This document shows, in pieces, positions 48,976 through 56,186 of a stretch of 64,000 nucleotides of DNA. This stretch comes from Streptomyces sp. SA15 (GTDB taxonomy: Bacteria > Actinomycetota > Actinomycetes > Streptomycetales > Streptomycetaceae): assembly GCF_002291145.1 (NCBI RefSeq), contig NZ_NTGE01000213.1:1-64000 (forward strand), read 5' to 3'. Numbering within the stretch: the stretch's first letter is position 1; each line of letters starts with the position of its first letter. The notes under the pieces are model-generated. The model saw only the letters and a program-made list of their open reading frames with translations. It did no database searches and was not told the origin of the DNA. The position numbers and the translations under genes were made by a program.

Positions 48976-50056
48976 GCTGCGCGGTCCCGACGTACCGGCC
49001 AAGGCCCTGGACGCACGCGCCCTCGCGGCGCTCGCCGCGAACCCCGGGTGCAGACGGCGCGCGATCCTCGACGGGGCCGGGGTGAACAAGGCGTCGCTGG
49101 CGAGCGCACTGGGCTCGCCGTCCGCCTTCGGGCAGTCGCAGTTCGCGCTCACGCGGGGGAACGCCTTCGAGAAACGGGTCAAGGCGGACGGCGGCGCGGA
49201 GCTGCTGCGGCTGGTGCACGAGAAGCTGGACCGGGGCGCCGAGCCACCGTCGGACGCCCAGGTGCCCGAGCTCACCGCGATCGGCCCCGAGGGCCGCACG
49301 GCCCGTACGGCCCTCGCCCTGCGCGAGGCCACCGCGGCCGGTGCCTGGACGCTGCTCGACCATCCGATGCTGTCGCTCGACGTCGCCGGTTCGCCCGCCT
49401 TCCTGGAGCCGGACGCGGTGGTGGTGCACCCGGACGGCAGCTGGACGGTCGTGGAGATCAAGTCGTTCCCGATGCTGGACGGCTCTGCGGACCCGGCGAA
49501 GGTGGGCGCGGCCGCGCGGCAGGCCGCGGTGTACGTGCTGGCGCTGGAAGGGGTCGCGGCACACCTGATCCCACCCTCGCGCGTGCGGCACCACGTCCTG
49601 CTCGTCTGCCCCAAGGACTTCTCTAACCTGCCCACCGCGTCCGCCGTCGATGTCCGCAAGCAGCGCGCGGTGACCGCCCGTCAGCTGGCTCGCCTCACCC
49701 GGGTCCAGGACATCGCCGACGGCCTGCCCGAGGGCACCTGCTTCTCCCCCGACCTGCCGGCCGACGAGCTGACGGCCGCGGTGGAATCGGTTCCGGCGAC
49801 CTACGCGCCCGAGTGCCTGTCCGCGTGCGAGCTGGCCTTCCACTGCCGCGACCGTTCCCGGACGGAAGGCGCGGTGACCTCCCTCGGCCGCTCTGTGCGC
49901 GCCGAGCTGGGCGGTCTGACGACGGTCGACGACGTCCTCGCGGCGGCCCACGGACAGGCCGGGGACCCCGAGGACCCGGCCGTGGCGGCGCTGCGGCGTG
50001 CGGCGGCCCTGCGGGCGGAAGTGCTGCGGGCAGAGCAGGGGGCCGCATGTCGCTGA
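48869..50056 (+). CDS. RecB/Cas4-like PD-(D/E)xK nuclease with a putative iron-sulfur cluster
   Basis: A protein of 395 residues (GTG 48869, GGAAG upstream). The nuclease core is complete: TRGNAFEKRV (Glu101), LEPDAVVVHPDG (Asp182), VVEIKSF (Glu196, Lys198) and the RecB QxxxY motif as QAAVY (218-222). Four cysteines are placed as in Cas4, AddB and Dna2: Cys61 before the core and Cys316, Cys320, Cys326 after it (C-x3-C-x5-C), which should bind a 4Fe-4S cluster. The family cuts or trims single-stranded DNA ends. No cas genes are near. The next gene overlaps by 10 bp, with a helicase gene after it. Confidence 0.85.
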   Translation: MSEFHGSASHGSQTEPSRPVPPPRTRGTALRQRLAELRGPDVPAKALDARALAALAANPGCRRRAILDGAGVNKASLASALGSPSAFGQSQFALTRGNAFEKRVKADGGAELLRLVHEKLDRGAEPPSDAQVPELTAIGPEGRTARTALALREATAAGAWTLLDHPMLSLDVAGSPAFLEPDAVVVHPDGSWTVVEIKSFPMLDGSADPAKVGAAARQAAVYVLALEGVAAHLIPPSRVRHHVLLVCPKDFSNLPTASAVDVRKQRAVTARQLARLTRVQDIADGLPEGTCFSPDLPADELTAAVESVPATYAPECLSACELAFHCRDRSRTEGAVTSLGRSVRAELGGLTTVDDVLAAAHGQAGDPEDPAVAALRRAAALRAEVLRAEQGAACR

Positions 50057-51636
50057 TCGCCACACTGGCCCGGCTGGAGGCCGTCAGTACCGGCCGCGCC
50101 CAGCCCGCCGCCACCGTCCGGCACCGGCACCTGTCCGAGCGGCCCTTGGTCCTCGTGCCGCTCACCACCGCCGGTGAGGCCGGTGCGCCGCTCGGCGCGC
50201 TGGTGGGCACCGACCGGGACGCGCCACGGCTGTTGGTCGTCCCGCAGCCGCGCGACCGCGACCTCAGGTTCGTGTTCCTGGCCGAGCTGGCCGATGTCGT
50301 ACTGCCGTATGTGGACGCGTACGCCGATGTCGTCGAGGCGGCCGAGCGCACCGAGACCGACGCGGAGACCGGCAAGCGGGTCAAGGTCGAGGTCGACCTG
50401 TGCGCGGACGCCCCGCAGCTGATCGTGCCGAGCCGCGCGGGCATCGAGTTCCTCCGGCTGCTCGGGCGCTCCATGCGCTTCAGGCGTACGGCGGAACAGG
50501 ACCCGGAGACCCCGTACCCCGCGCCGCCGCGGCTGCCGTTGCTCGGCCGGTGGCTGACCCACTTCGCCGAGCGCGCCCGCGTCCCCGGGTCCTCGCTGCT
50601 GCTGGCCATGACGGACGTACTGGCCCGGCACTGGGCGACCGGCCAGTCCACCCTGGAGGACCAGCACCTGGGGGCGCTGCTCGCCTGGATCGACCCGCCG
50701 GAGGGGACCACCGGCGCCGAGGCCGCGCTCCACGCCGAGCTACGGCGGGACGCGCAGGGCCAGCTGCTGTGCCCACCCGCCGGGCCCGCCACCGACCCGG
50801 CGTTCGACAACAAGCTCCTCGCCCCCGCCATCGAGCGCTACGACCGCGCCCGCACCGCCCTCGCCGCCGCCGAGGACGGCCTGGAGGCCGACGACCGGCT
50901 CGGCGCGCTCACCGCCGCCGAGCGTGAGATCCGCGCGCTGGTCGAGAGCCGGACGCGCCCCACCTGGGACGCGGTGTGGCGCGGTGTGGACCTGCTGCGG
51001 GCGCTGCCCGACGGCGCGCACGTCGAGGAGCGGTGGACGCGCGACCGCTGGTCGTTCACCGGCCACCGTGACCGTGTCCTGGCCGGCGAGCCCCCGCAGC
51101 CACGCCGCGACGACGCGGTCACCGCCGCGAACAAGCTCGCCGCGCGCGAGCGCGAACAGGCCCGCCTCGAGGCCCAGGAGGCCCTCGACGACCCGCTGGT
51201 GATGGCGGGGCGGCGGCTGTCCGGGGAGGCGTTCGCGGGCGAGGTCACGGATGTCGTCATGGCGTACAGCGAGGGCAAGCGGCCGAGCCCCCGCCCGCTG
51301 GTGACCGTACGGACCGACGACCGGCCGCACCTCGGCGAGCGGGCCAAGGTGTACCGGTCGCTGGGCGGCAAGCCGCAGGCGGCAGAGTTCGTCGGCCAGG
51401 AAGCGGAGGATCTGCTGGTCCTGCGGATCGTCGACAAGATGGGCCGGGGGAAAGAACCCGAGGCCGGTTCGGTGCCGGAGAAGGGCGACCGGGTCTGCTT
51501 CACGCTCTTCGAGCACGAGCAGCGCGGCGGCGCGAAACTGCCCGACCCTCAGGACACGCCGTGGACGCACGGCGGGCCGCCGGGCGAGGCGTCGACTCCT
51601 GATCCCGACCCCGTGACCGAGGAGGACGTCCTGTGA
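50047..51636 (+). CDS. Unknown protein of the nuclease-helicase operon
   Basis: A protein of 529 residues with no recognised family. The N-terminal third is beta-rich (RPLVLVPLTTAGEAGAPLGA; APRLLVVPQPRDRDLRFVFL), the middle is long-helical and charged (LAAREREQARLEAQEALDDP, possibly a coiled coil near residue 370), and the last 130 residues look like a small beta barrel (RPLVTVRTDDRPHLGERAKV to GDRVCFTLFEHEQRGG). Dna2 and Upf1 helicases carry a stalk and a beta barrel 1B, which this could supply in trans; that is an inference. It overlaps both neighbours (10 bp and 4 bp), so the three proteins should be made together. Confidence 0.75.
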   Translation: MSLIATLARLEAVSTGRAQPAATVRHRHLSERPLVLVPLTTAGEAGAPLGALVGTDRDAPRLLVVPQPRDRDLRFVFLAELADVVLPYVDAYADVVEAAERTETDAETGKRVKVEVDLCADAPQLIVPSRAGIEFLRLLGRSMRFRRTAEQDPETPYPAPPRLPLLGRWLTHFAERARVPGSSLLLAMTDVLARHWATGQSTLEDQHLGALLAWIDPPEGTTGAEAALHAELRRDAQGQLLCPPAGPATDPAFDNKLLAPAIERYDRARTALAAAEDGLEADDRLGALTAAEREIRALVESRTRPTWDAVWRGVDLLRALPDGAHVEERWTRDRWSFTGHRDRVLAGEPPQPRRDDAVTAANKLAAREREQARLEAQEALDDPLVMAGRRLSGEAFAGEVTDVVMAYSEGKRPSPRPLVTVRTDDRPHLGERAKVYRSLGGKPQAAEFVGQEAEDLLVLRIVDKMGRGKEPEAGSVPEKGDRVCFTLFEHEQRGGAKLPDPQDTPWTHGGPPGEASTPDPDPVTEEDVL

Positions 51637-52985
51637 CCACCCAGGCCTTTGCCCCGCAGGCCTTCGACCCCGGCGCCGAGGCCTCCCGTGCCACCGACGC
51701 GATCCTCCGCGACACCCTGCACGGTCCGGCGCGCGGCGTCGTCGTGGACTCCCCGCCGGGCGCCGGCAAATCCACGCTCGTGGTCCGTGCGGCGCTCGAG
51801 CTCGCCGAGGCGGGGCGCCCGTTGATGGTCGTGGCACAGACGAACGCCCAGGTCGACGACCTGGTGCTCAGACTGGCCGAGAAGAACCCCGAGCTGCCCG
51901 TCGGCCGGCTGCACAGCAGCGACGCCGACCCGTACGACAAGGCGCTGGACGACCTGCCGAACGTACGGAAGTCGGCGAAGGCCGCCGACCTCACCGGGCT
52001 CGCGGTCGTGATCTCCACCGCCGCCAAGTGGGGGCATGTCAAGGTCGACGAGCCCTGGCGGCACGCGATCGTCGACGAGGCCTACCAGATGCGCTCCGAC
52101 GCGCTGCTCGCCGTGGCCGGCCTCTTCGAGCGGGCGCTGTTCGTGGGCGACCCGGGCCAGCTGGACCCGTTCGCGATCGTGGGCAGCGAGCAGTGGGCGG
52201 GGCTGTCGTACGACCCCTCGGCGTCCGCCGTGACGACCCTGCTCGCGCACAATCCCGAGCTGCCGCAGCACCGCCTGCCGGTGTCCTGGCGGCTCCCCGC
52301 GTCGGCCGCGCCCCTGGTCTCCGACGCCTTCTACCCGTACACGCCCTTCCGCAGCGGCACGGACCACGGCGACCGCCACCTTGCCTTCGCGGTCCCCTCG
52401 GACGGTTCGGGCCCCGACCGGGTGATCGACGAGGCGGCCGAGTCGGGCTGGGGCCTGCTGGAGCTGCCCGCGCGGCACACCCCGCGGACGGATCCCGAGG
52501 CGGTGCGGGCGGTGGCGACGGTCGTACGACGGCTGCTGGACCGGGGCGGCGCGGCCACGTCGGAGCGCGCGCCCGACCCCACCCCCCTCACCCCCGACCG
52601 GATCGCCGTCGGCACGGCCCACCGCGACCAGGCGGCCGCCGTCCGCGCGGCGCTCGCCGACCTGGGCGTCACGGACGTCACCGTCGACACGGCGAACCGC
52701 CTCCAGGGCCGCGAGTACGACGTCACGGTCGTCCTCCACCCGCTCTCCGGCCGCCCCGACGCCACCGCCTTCCACCTGGAGACGGGCCGCCTGTGCGTCC
52801 TGGCCTCCCGCCACCGCCACGCCTGCGTCGTGGTGTGCCGGGCCGGGGTCACCGACCTCCTGGACGACTACCCGTCCACGGAACCGGTCCAGCTCGGCAC
52901 GGTCGTGAAGTTCCCGGACGGCTGGGAGGCGAACCACGCGGTGCTGGCGCACCTCACGGAGCACAAGGTGCCCTGGCGGCCATGA
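51633..52985 (+). CDS. Superfamily 1 DNA helicase (Upf1/Dna2-like)
   Basis: A 450-residue motor protein. Helicase motifs in order: I PPGAGKST (Lys46), Ia VVAQTNAQVDDLVLRLA, II AIVDEAYQM (DEAY, around 147-151), III FVGDPGQLDPF (172-179), IV HRDQAAAVRAAL region, V TANRLQGREYDVTVVLH and VI ASRHRHACVVV. The DNA-binding 1B and 2B insertions are almost absent, unlike UvrD, so the motor is minimal. It overlaps the preceding gene by ATGA. With the Cas4-like nuclease two genes upstream this gives the parts of Dna2 on separate chains. Part of its 3' end is duplicated downstream. Confidence 0.9.
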   Translation: MTTQAFAPQAFDPGAEASRATDAILRDTLHGPARGVVVDSPPGAGKSTLVVRAALELAEAGRPLMVVAQTNAQVDDLVLRLAEKNPELPVGRLHSSDADPYDKALDDLPNVRKSAKAADLTGLAVVISTAAKWGHVKVDEPWRHAIVDEAYQMRSDALLAVAGLFERALFVGDPGQLDPFAIVGSEQWAGLSYDPSASAVTTLLAHNPELPQHRLPVSWRLPASAAPLVSDAFYPYTPFRSGTDHGDRHLAFAVPSDGSGPDRVIDEAAESGWGLLELPARHTPRTDPEAVRAVATVVRRLLDRGGAATSERAPDPTPLTPDRIAVGTAHRDQAAAVRAALADLGVTDVTVDTANRLQGREYDVTVVLHPLSGRPDATAFHLETGRLCVLASRHRHACVVVCRAGVTDLLDDYPSTEPVQLGTVVKFPDGWEANHAVLAHLTEHKVPWRP

Positions 52986-53383
52986 CGGCAGCCTGGGGAA
53001 CACGCATGGCCGGGCAGATCCGCACTCCGGCCTCACCCGGCTCACACCGACTGCGCGCCCCCACGCCGCCGGGCGGAGCCCGGCACGCCGCCGGAGGCGG
53101 CCAATGGATACAGCCCGGACGGCTGGGAGGCGAACCACGCCGTGCTGGCGCACCTCGCGGAGCTGGCCATGACGGCAGCCTGGGGAACACGCGTGGCCAA
53201 CGCATGCAGCCCGGATGGCGGCCGAACACCGAGTGACCTGGCGCCAGTGACGTCAGGGGAACATCGCGTGGCCCGGAGACCTTGATACCGCGGGAGGCCT
53301 CCGACCCTCTTGCGCGTTCGCGGGACAATGGACGGTGGCCCACTCACCGACGGGTCATCCGGTACGTACGAGGAGGAGAAGAC
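52986..53383. repeat. Non-coding region with a duplicated 3' end of the helicase gene
   Basis: Copy 1 (52913-53011) spans the last codons of the helicase gene and the bases after it. Copy 2 (53114-53198) repeats it with a few substitutions and a deletion after the CTCGCGGAG stretch. A short, more diverged third copy begins near 53211. No gene fits here, and an AGGAGGAG ribosome binding site for the next gene closes the region. Confidence 0.8.
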
Positions 53384-53749
53384 ATGGCGGAGCCCACGCC
53401 GCGTCGGAACGAACCGCGGCTACGCCCCGCGCCCCTGCTCTTCGAGCCCGCGGAGGCCGCGGCCGACCCGGAGCACTTCTTCGATCTGGAGTCGATCGAC
53501 GACCCCCGCGCGCTGCTGGCCCGCGCCACGGAGCTGACGCAGGCGTTCCGCGCGGCCGCCGACCGTGCCGTGGAGTTCCAGGCGATCGCGGCTGCGCAGC
53601 TGGCCGACCCGCGGCGTTTCGACCGGCTGACGCCCGCGGACATCGCCGCGCGCGCGGAGTGGACCGAGGACTACGCGAAGAAGATGGTCGAGTTCGGCCG
53701 GGACCTGATGCGCGGCGCCGAGGGCCGGAACCACCCCGACCCGGTGTGA
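53384..53749 (+). CDS. Small conserved hypothetical protein
   Basis: A protein of 121 residues, ATG 53384 with AGGAGGAG upstream. After a proline-rich start (PRLRPAPLLFEPAEAAADPE) the rest is helical: HFFDLESIDDPRALLARATE, LTQAFRAAADRAVEFQAIAA, and the end ARAEWTEDYAKKMVEFGRDL. There are no cysteines, no membrane segment and no known motif. It is downstream of the nuclease-helicase operon but separated by 398 bp, so probably has its own promoter. Confidence 0.75.
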   Translation: MAEPTPRRNEPRLRPAPLLFEPAEAAADPEHFFDLESIDDPRALLARATELTQAFRAAADRAVEFQAIAAAQLADPRRFDRLTPADIAARAEWTEDYAKKMVEFGRDLMRGAEGRNHPDPV

Positions 53750-53866
53750 GGCGCCGGCGCCACGGGGCATATGCCAGGCGGGCAAGGTACTCGCTCCCAC
53801 CCCCTCTCGTCCCGTTTTCCGGCAACTCTCGGAGACGGATTCCTCACGCCCGGTAGACGTAGTGGC

Positions 53867-54484
53867 ATGAGCAGCACACGCGACGAGACCATCCCCCACC
53901 GCACCCCCCACCGCATCGACGACCGCAGCGACGTCTCGGGGGTCACCCCGGACGGCGCCGCCTGGCTCGCCTCCGCGGCAACGTATCCGCGCAGCGCCCT
54001 CGCACTCTGGGAGGAACGGCCGGACGCACCGGTCGTCCTGCCCAGCGGCACCGCCTTCGACGTCGTCAGCGCGCCCGCGCTCTTCGGGCGCCGGATGCTC
54101 GACCGGCTGTGGGACGAGGGCCCGGGATCGGGGCCGGTGGCGGCGTTCCGGGGCAGGATGCTTCTGTTCGCCGCCCCCGGCACGGCACAGCGGCTGCCCT
54201 CGCTACTGCGCTGGGAGGAGTTCGGCCGCGCGGGGGCCGTCCCGCCGCTGCTGTGCCACGGCACCGGCGACGCGGTGACCGTCCCCGCCCCCGCGGGCGG
54301 CGCCTCGCGCAACCGGTTCGGCTCCCGCTGGCTGGTCGCGCCGGACACCCGTCGCCCCTGGCTGCCAGGTCCCGAGGTCCTGCTGTGGGCGGCTGTCCGG
54401 GCGGCCCGCGCGGCCGTGCGGATATCGATTTTTCCTCCCGCCGATCAGGGTGCTAAGGTCTACGACGTCAGCAGGCGCCGCTAG
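53867..54484 (+). CDS. Prim-Pol-like (bifunctional DNA primase/polymerase N-terminal) protein
   Basis: A protein of 205 residues that follows the layout of Streptomyces Prim-Pol-like proteins: AWLASAATYPRSALALWEER, APVVLPSGTAFDVVSAPALF, a GPVAAFRGRMLLFAAPGTAQ strand pair, LPSLLRWEEFG and VTVPAPAGG. The catalytic acidic residues of true primases are not clearly present, so it may be degenerate. The stop codon (54482-54484) lies inside the following tRNA gene, a 10-base overlap. Start ATG 53867 lacks a strong ribosome binding site. Assignment is by pattern memory and is moderate. Confidence 0.65.
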   Translation: MSSTRDETIPHRTPHRIDDRSDVSGVTPDGAAWLASAATYPRSALALWEERPDAPVVLPSGTAFDVVSAPALFGRRMLDRLWDEGPGSGPVAAFRGRMLLFAAPGTAQRLPSLLRWEEFGRAGAVPPLLCHGTGDAVTVPAPAGGASRNRFGSRWLVAPDTRRPWLPGPEVLLWAAVRAARAAVRISIFPPADQGAKVYDVSRRR

Positions 54485-54548
54485 CTCAGTTGGTTAGAGC
54501 AGCTGACTCTTAATCAGCGGGTCCGGGGTTCGAGTCCCTGGCGGCGCA
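54475..54548 (+). tRNA. tRNA-Lys (anticodon CTT)
   Basis: Acceptor GCGCCGC pairs with GCGGCGC; anticodon stem GCTGA/TCAGC with loop CTCTTAA; T arm with GGTTCGAGTCC. Discriminator A; CCA not encoded. The 5' ten bases overlap the end of the Prim-Pol-like gene. A TAAGGT at 54454-54459 could be its -10 element inside that gene. Confidence 0.97.
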
Positions 54549-54556
54549 CGACACCG

Positions 54557-54587
54557 AAAGGCCTCTCGCGGAAGCGAGGGGCCTTTT
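54557..54587 (+). terminator. Terminator after tRNA-Lys
   Basis: Stem AAAGGCCTCTCGC with GCGAGGGGCCTTTT around GGAA, ending in a T run; one G-T pair. Confidence 0.92.
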
Positions 54588-54611
54588 CGCATGCTCCCGC
54601 AGGGCACCGCA

Positions 54612-55874
54612 CTACCCGACCGCGATCTTCACCGTCCACGCCCCCGAGGCCGTACGCCCCTCCACCGCCACCCGCACGTCCTCCCCCGGCACGGTGAAGC
54701 TCTCCCCGAGAGCGACCGGCGCGTCCGCGAGCGGAGGGTAGACGGAGTCCTCCCAGCACGCCTCGGTGTGCGGGTGGGCGTCGATCACCTCGACCGGTCC
54801 GCGACCGGACTCGGCCCCGCTGTGCACCCGGTAGACGAGGATCCCCGGCCGGCAGGCCGCCTCGTCGCTGCCCACCGGCCCGCGCGCCTCGAAGGCGAGC
54901 GCGCTGTCGACCCCGGTGCGCACGACGGCCAGCTTGGTGCCGCTGCCGAGCCCGAAGGCCGGAGCCCCGGCCGCGCCCGCGACGGGGACGCCCGGTCCCG
55001 CGCCGAGCGGTTCCAGAGTCAGCCGCGTCGGCTCGAACGGCCGTACGCACGCCACCTGCCGCGGCTCGATCCACCCCAGCTTCCACTTGTGCCAGCCGAA
55101 CAGGTCCGGCGCCAGTCCGAACTGGCTGCCCATCAGATCCCAGTCCCCGACGAACGTGTCCCAGTCGCCCTTGCCGTCCATCGGCCGGTGGTACAGGTCC
55201 GGCAGGTCGAACACGTGCCCGGTCTCGTGGGCCAGCACCAGCCGGTCCGGCGGATGCCGCTCGAAGACCGTGACGACCCGCCGGAGGTCCGTGCCGTCGA
55301 CCCGCATCGGCTCGTCCAGGTTGACCACCTTCGTCGCGTCCGAGTCCACGCCGGGCGCGTGCGGATCGGCGACGAAGTAGACGATGTCGTAGCGCGAGAA
55401 GTCGACCTGCCCATCGGCCACGGCGAGCGCGTCACGCAGGTAGGCGGCCCGGTGCGCGGTGCTCCAGTCGCGCTGCATGGCGTACGACATCGAGGGCCGC
55501 GGCATCCGGATCCAGTGCCGGAGCGGGTGCGGGCGCAGGGTGAACCGGCCGTAGGAAGCGCGCTCGAAGAAGTCGCTGGTGGCCGGGAAATGGTCGGCGG
55601 TCAACTCGGCGGGTGTGGTCAACGGCACCGAGTCCGGGAAGGACAGGAAGACCATCACCGCGTCGAGCGAGCGGCTCGGGCGCGGATACGCGGCGTTCCA
55701 GGTGTCCAGCCCCTCCGAGTGGTGGGCGTCGGTGCGCTCCAGGGCGCAGGGGGCCGCCGCGAACGGCTCGGCGACCGAGGGGCCGGTCACGACGGAGGTC
55801 GCGGCGAGCGCCGAAAGGGTGGTGAACACGGCCGCGGTGTTGCGCAGTCGGGGGCGCGGGAACTGACGCGGCAC
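54612..55874 (-). CDS. Secreted M6-family metalloprotease
   Basis: A zinc protease (immune-inhibitor A-like M6 family). It has 420 residues with start GTG 55874, chosen because GGAGG lies 5 bp upstream. The open frame to 55931 only adds a leader without a ribosome binding site. A signal peptide follows (FPRPRLRNTAAVFTTLSALA, cut near AEPFAAAP). The zinc motif is LVLAHETGHVFDLPDLYH (HExxH with Asp downstream), followed by a Met-turn WDLMGSQFG. A C-terminal beta domain ends in VAVEGRTASGAWTVKIAVG. It is monocistronic and degrades extracellular proteins. Confidence 0.92.
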   Translation of the reverse strand: MPRQFPRPRLRNTAAVFTTLSALAATSVVTGPSVAEPFAAAPCALERTDAHHSEGLDTWNAAYPRPSRSLDAVMVFLSFPDSVPLTTPAELTADHFPATSDFFERASYGRFTLRPHPLRHWIRMPRPSMSYAMQRDWSTAHRAAYLRDALAVADGQVDFSRYDIVYFVADPHAPGVDSDATKVVNLDEPMRVDGTDLRRVVTVFERHPPDRLVLAHETGHVFDLPDLYHRPMDGKGDWDTFVGDWDLMGSQFGLAPDLFGWHKWKLGWIEPRQVACVRPFEPTRLTLEPLGAGPGVPVAGAAGAPAFGLGSGTKLAVVRTGVDSALAFEARGPVGSDEAACRPGILVYRVHSGAESGRGPVEVIDAHPHTEACWEDSVYPPLADAPVALGESFTVPGEDVRVAVEGRTASGAWTVKIAVG

Positions 55875-56186
55875 TGGGACCTCCGGGAACGGTTCACGGG
55901 ACACCGAACCCAGCTTGTGAGAATTTGTCATACAACGCCCTGTTTGGCTGCACCGGACGAGTGAGAAGGCGGAGGGATCGTCAGAAGCGACACCCCGGAT
56001 CGCTCACGGAACGTCACAACTGGTCAGGCGTCCGAGGAACCCGTCCAGACGCGAGCAGAAACGATCTGTCAGAAGTGCCGGTCCGTCCGGGACACTGGAC
56101 AGTGGCTGGAAGGGCCCGGGGCCAGCCCCCTATGATCGGCACACTTTCCTGGCGGACAGCGATCGAATGCACTGCGGGAGTGAGCG
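55875..56186. other. Divergent region between the metalloprotease and the c-di-GMP gene
   Basis: No gene is seen here. TATGAT at 56131-56136 could be a -10 element for the plus-strand gene; no good -35 is visible. GGGAG at 56176-56180 is the ribosome binding site of that gene. A BldD-like half site (AGTGA) lies there but the other half does not fit. Confidence 0.4.

Noticed and set aside
48869..50056. Annotation of the nuclease as Cas4
   Set aside because: No cas1, cas2 or array is present, and the neighbour genes are a helicase and an unknown protein in one operon.
54475..54548. Attachment site of an integrated element at tRNA-Lys
   Set aside because: No integrase, no duplicated tRNA 3' end and no change in base composition downstream.
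54612..55931. ATG 55931 as start of the M6 protease
   Set aside because: A GTG at 55874 with GGAGG 5 bp upstream begins directly with a proper signal peptide.
56168..56183. BldD operator before the c-di-GMP gene
   Set aside because: Only one half (AGTGA) fits the BldD pattern; the other half (GCACT) does not. The region overlaps the ribosome binding site.
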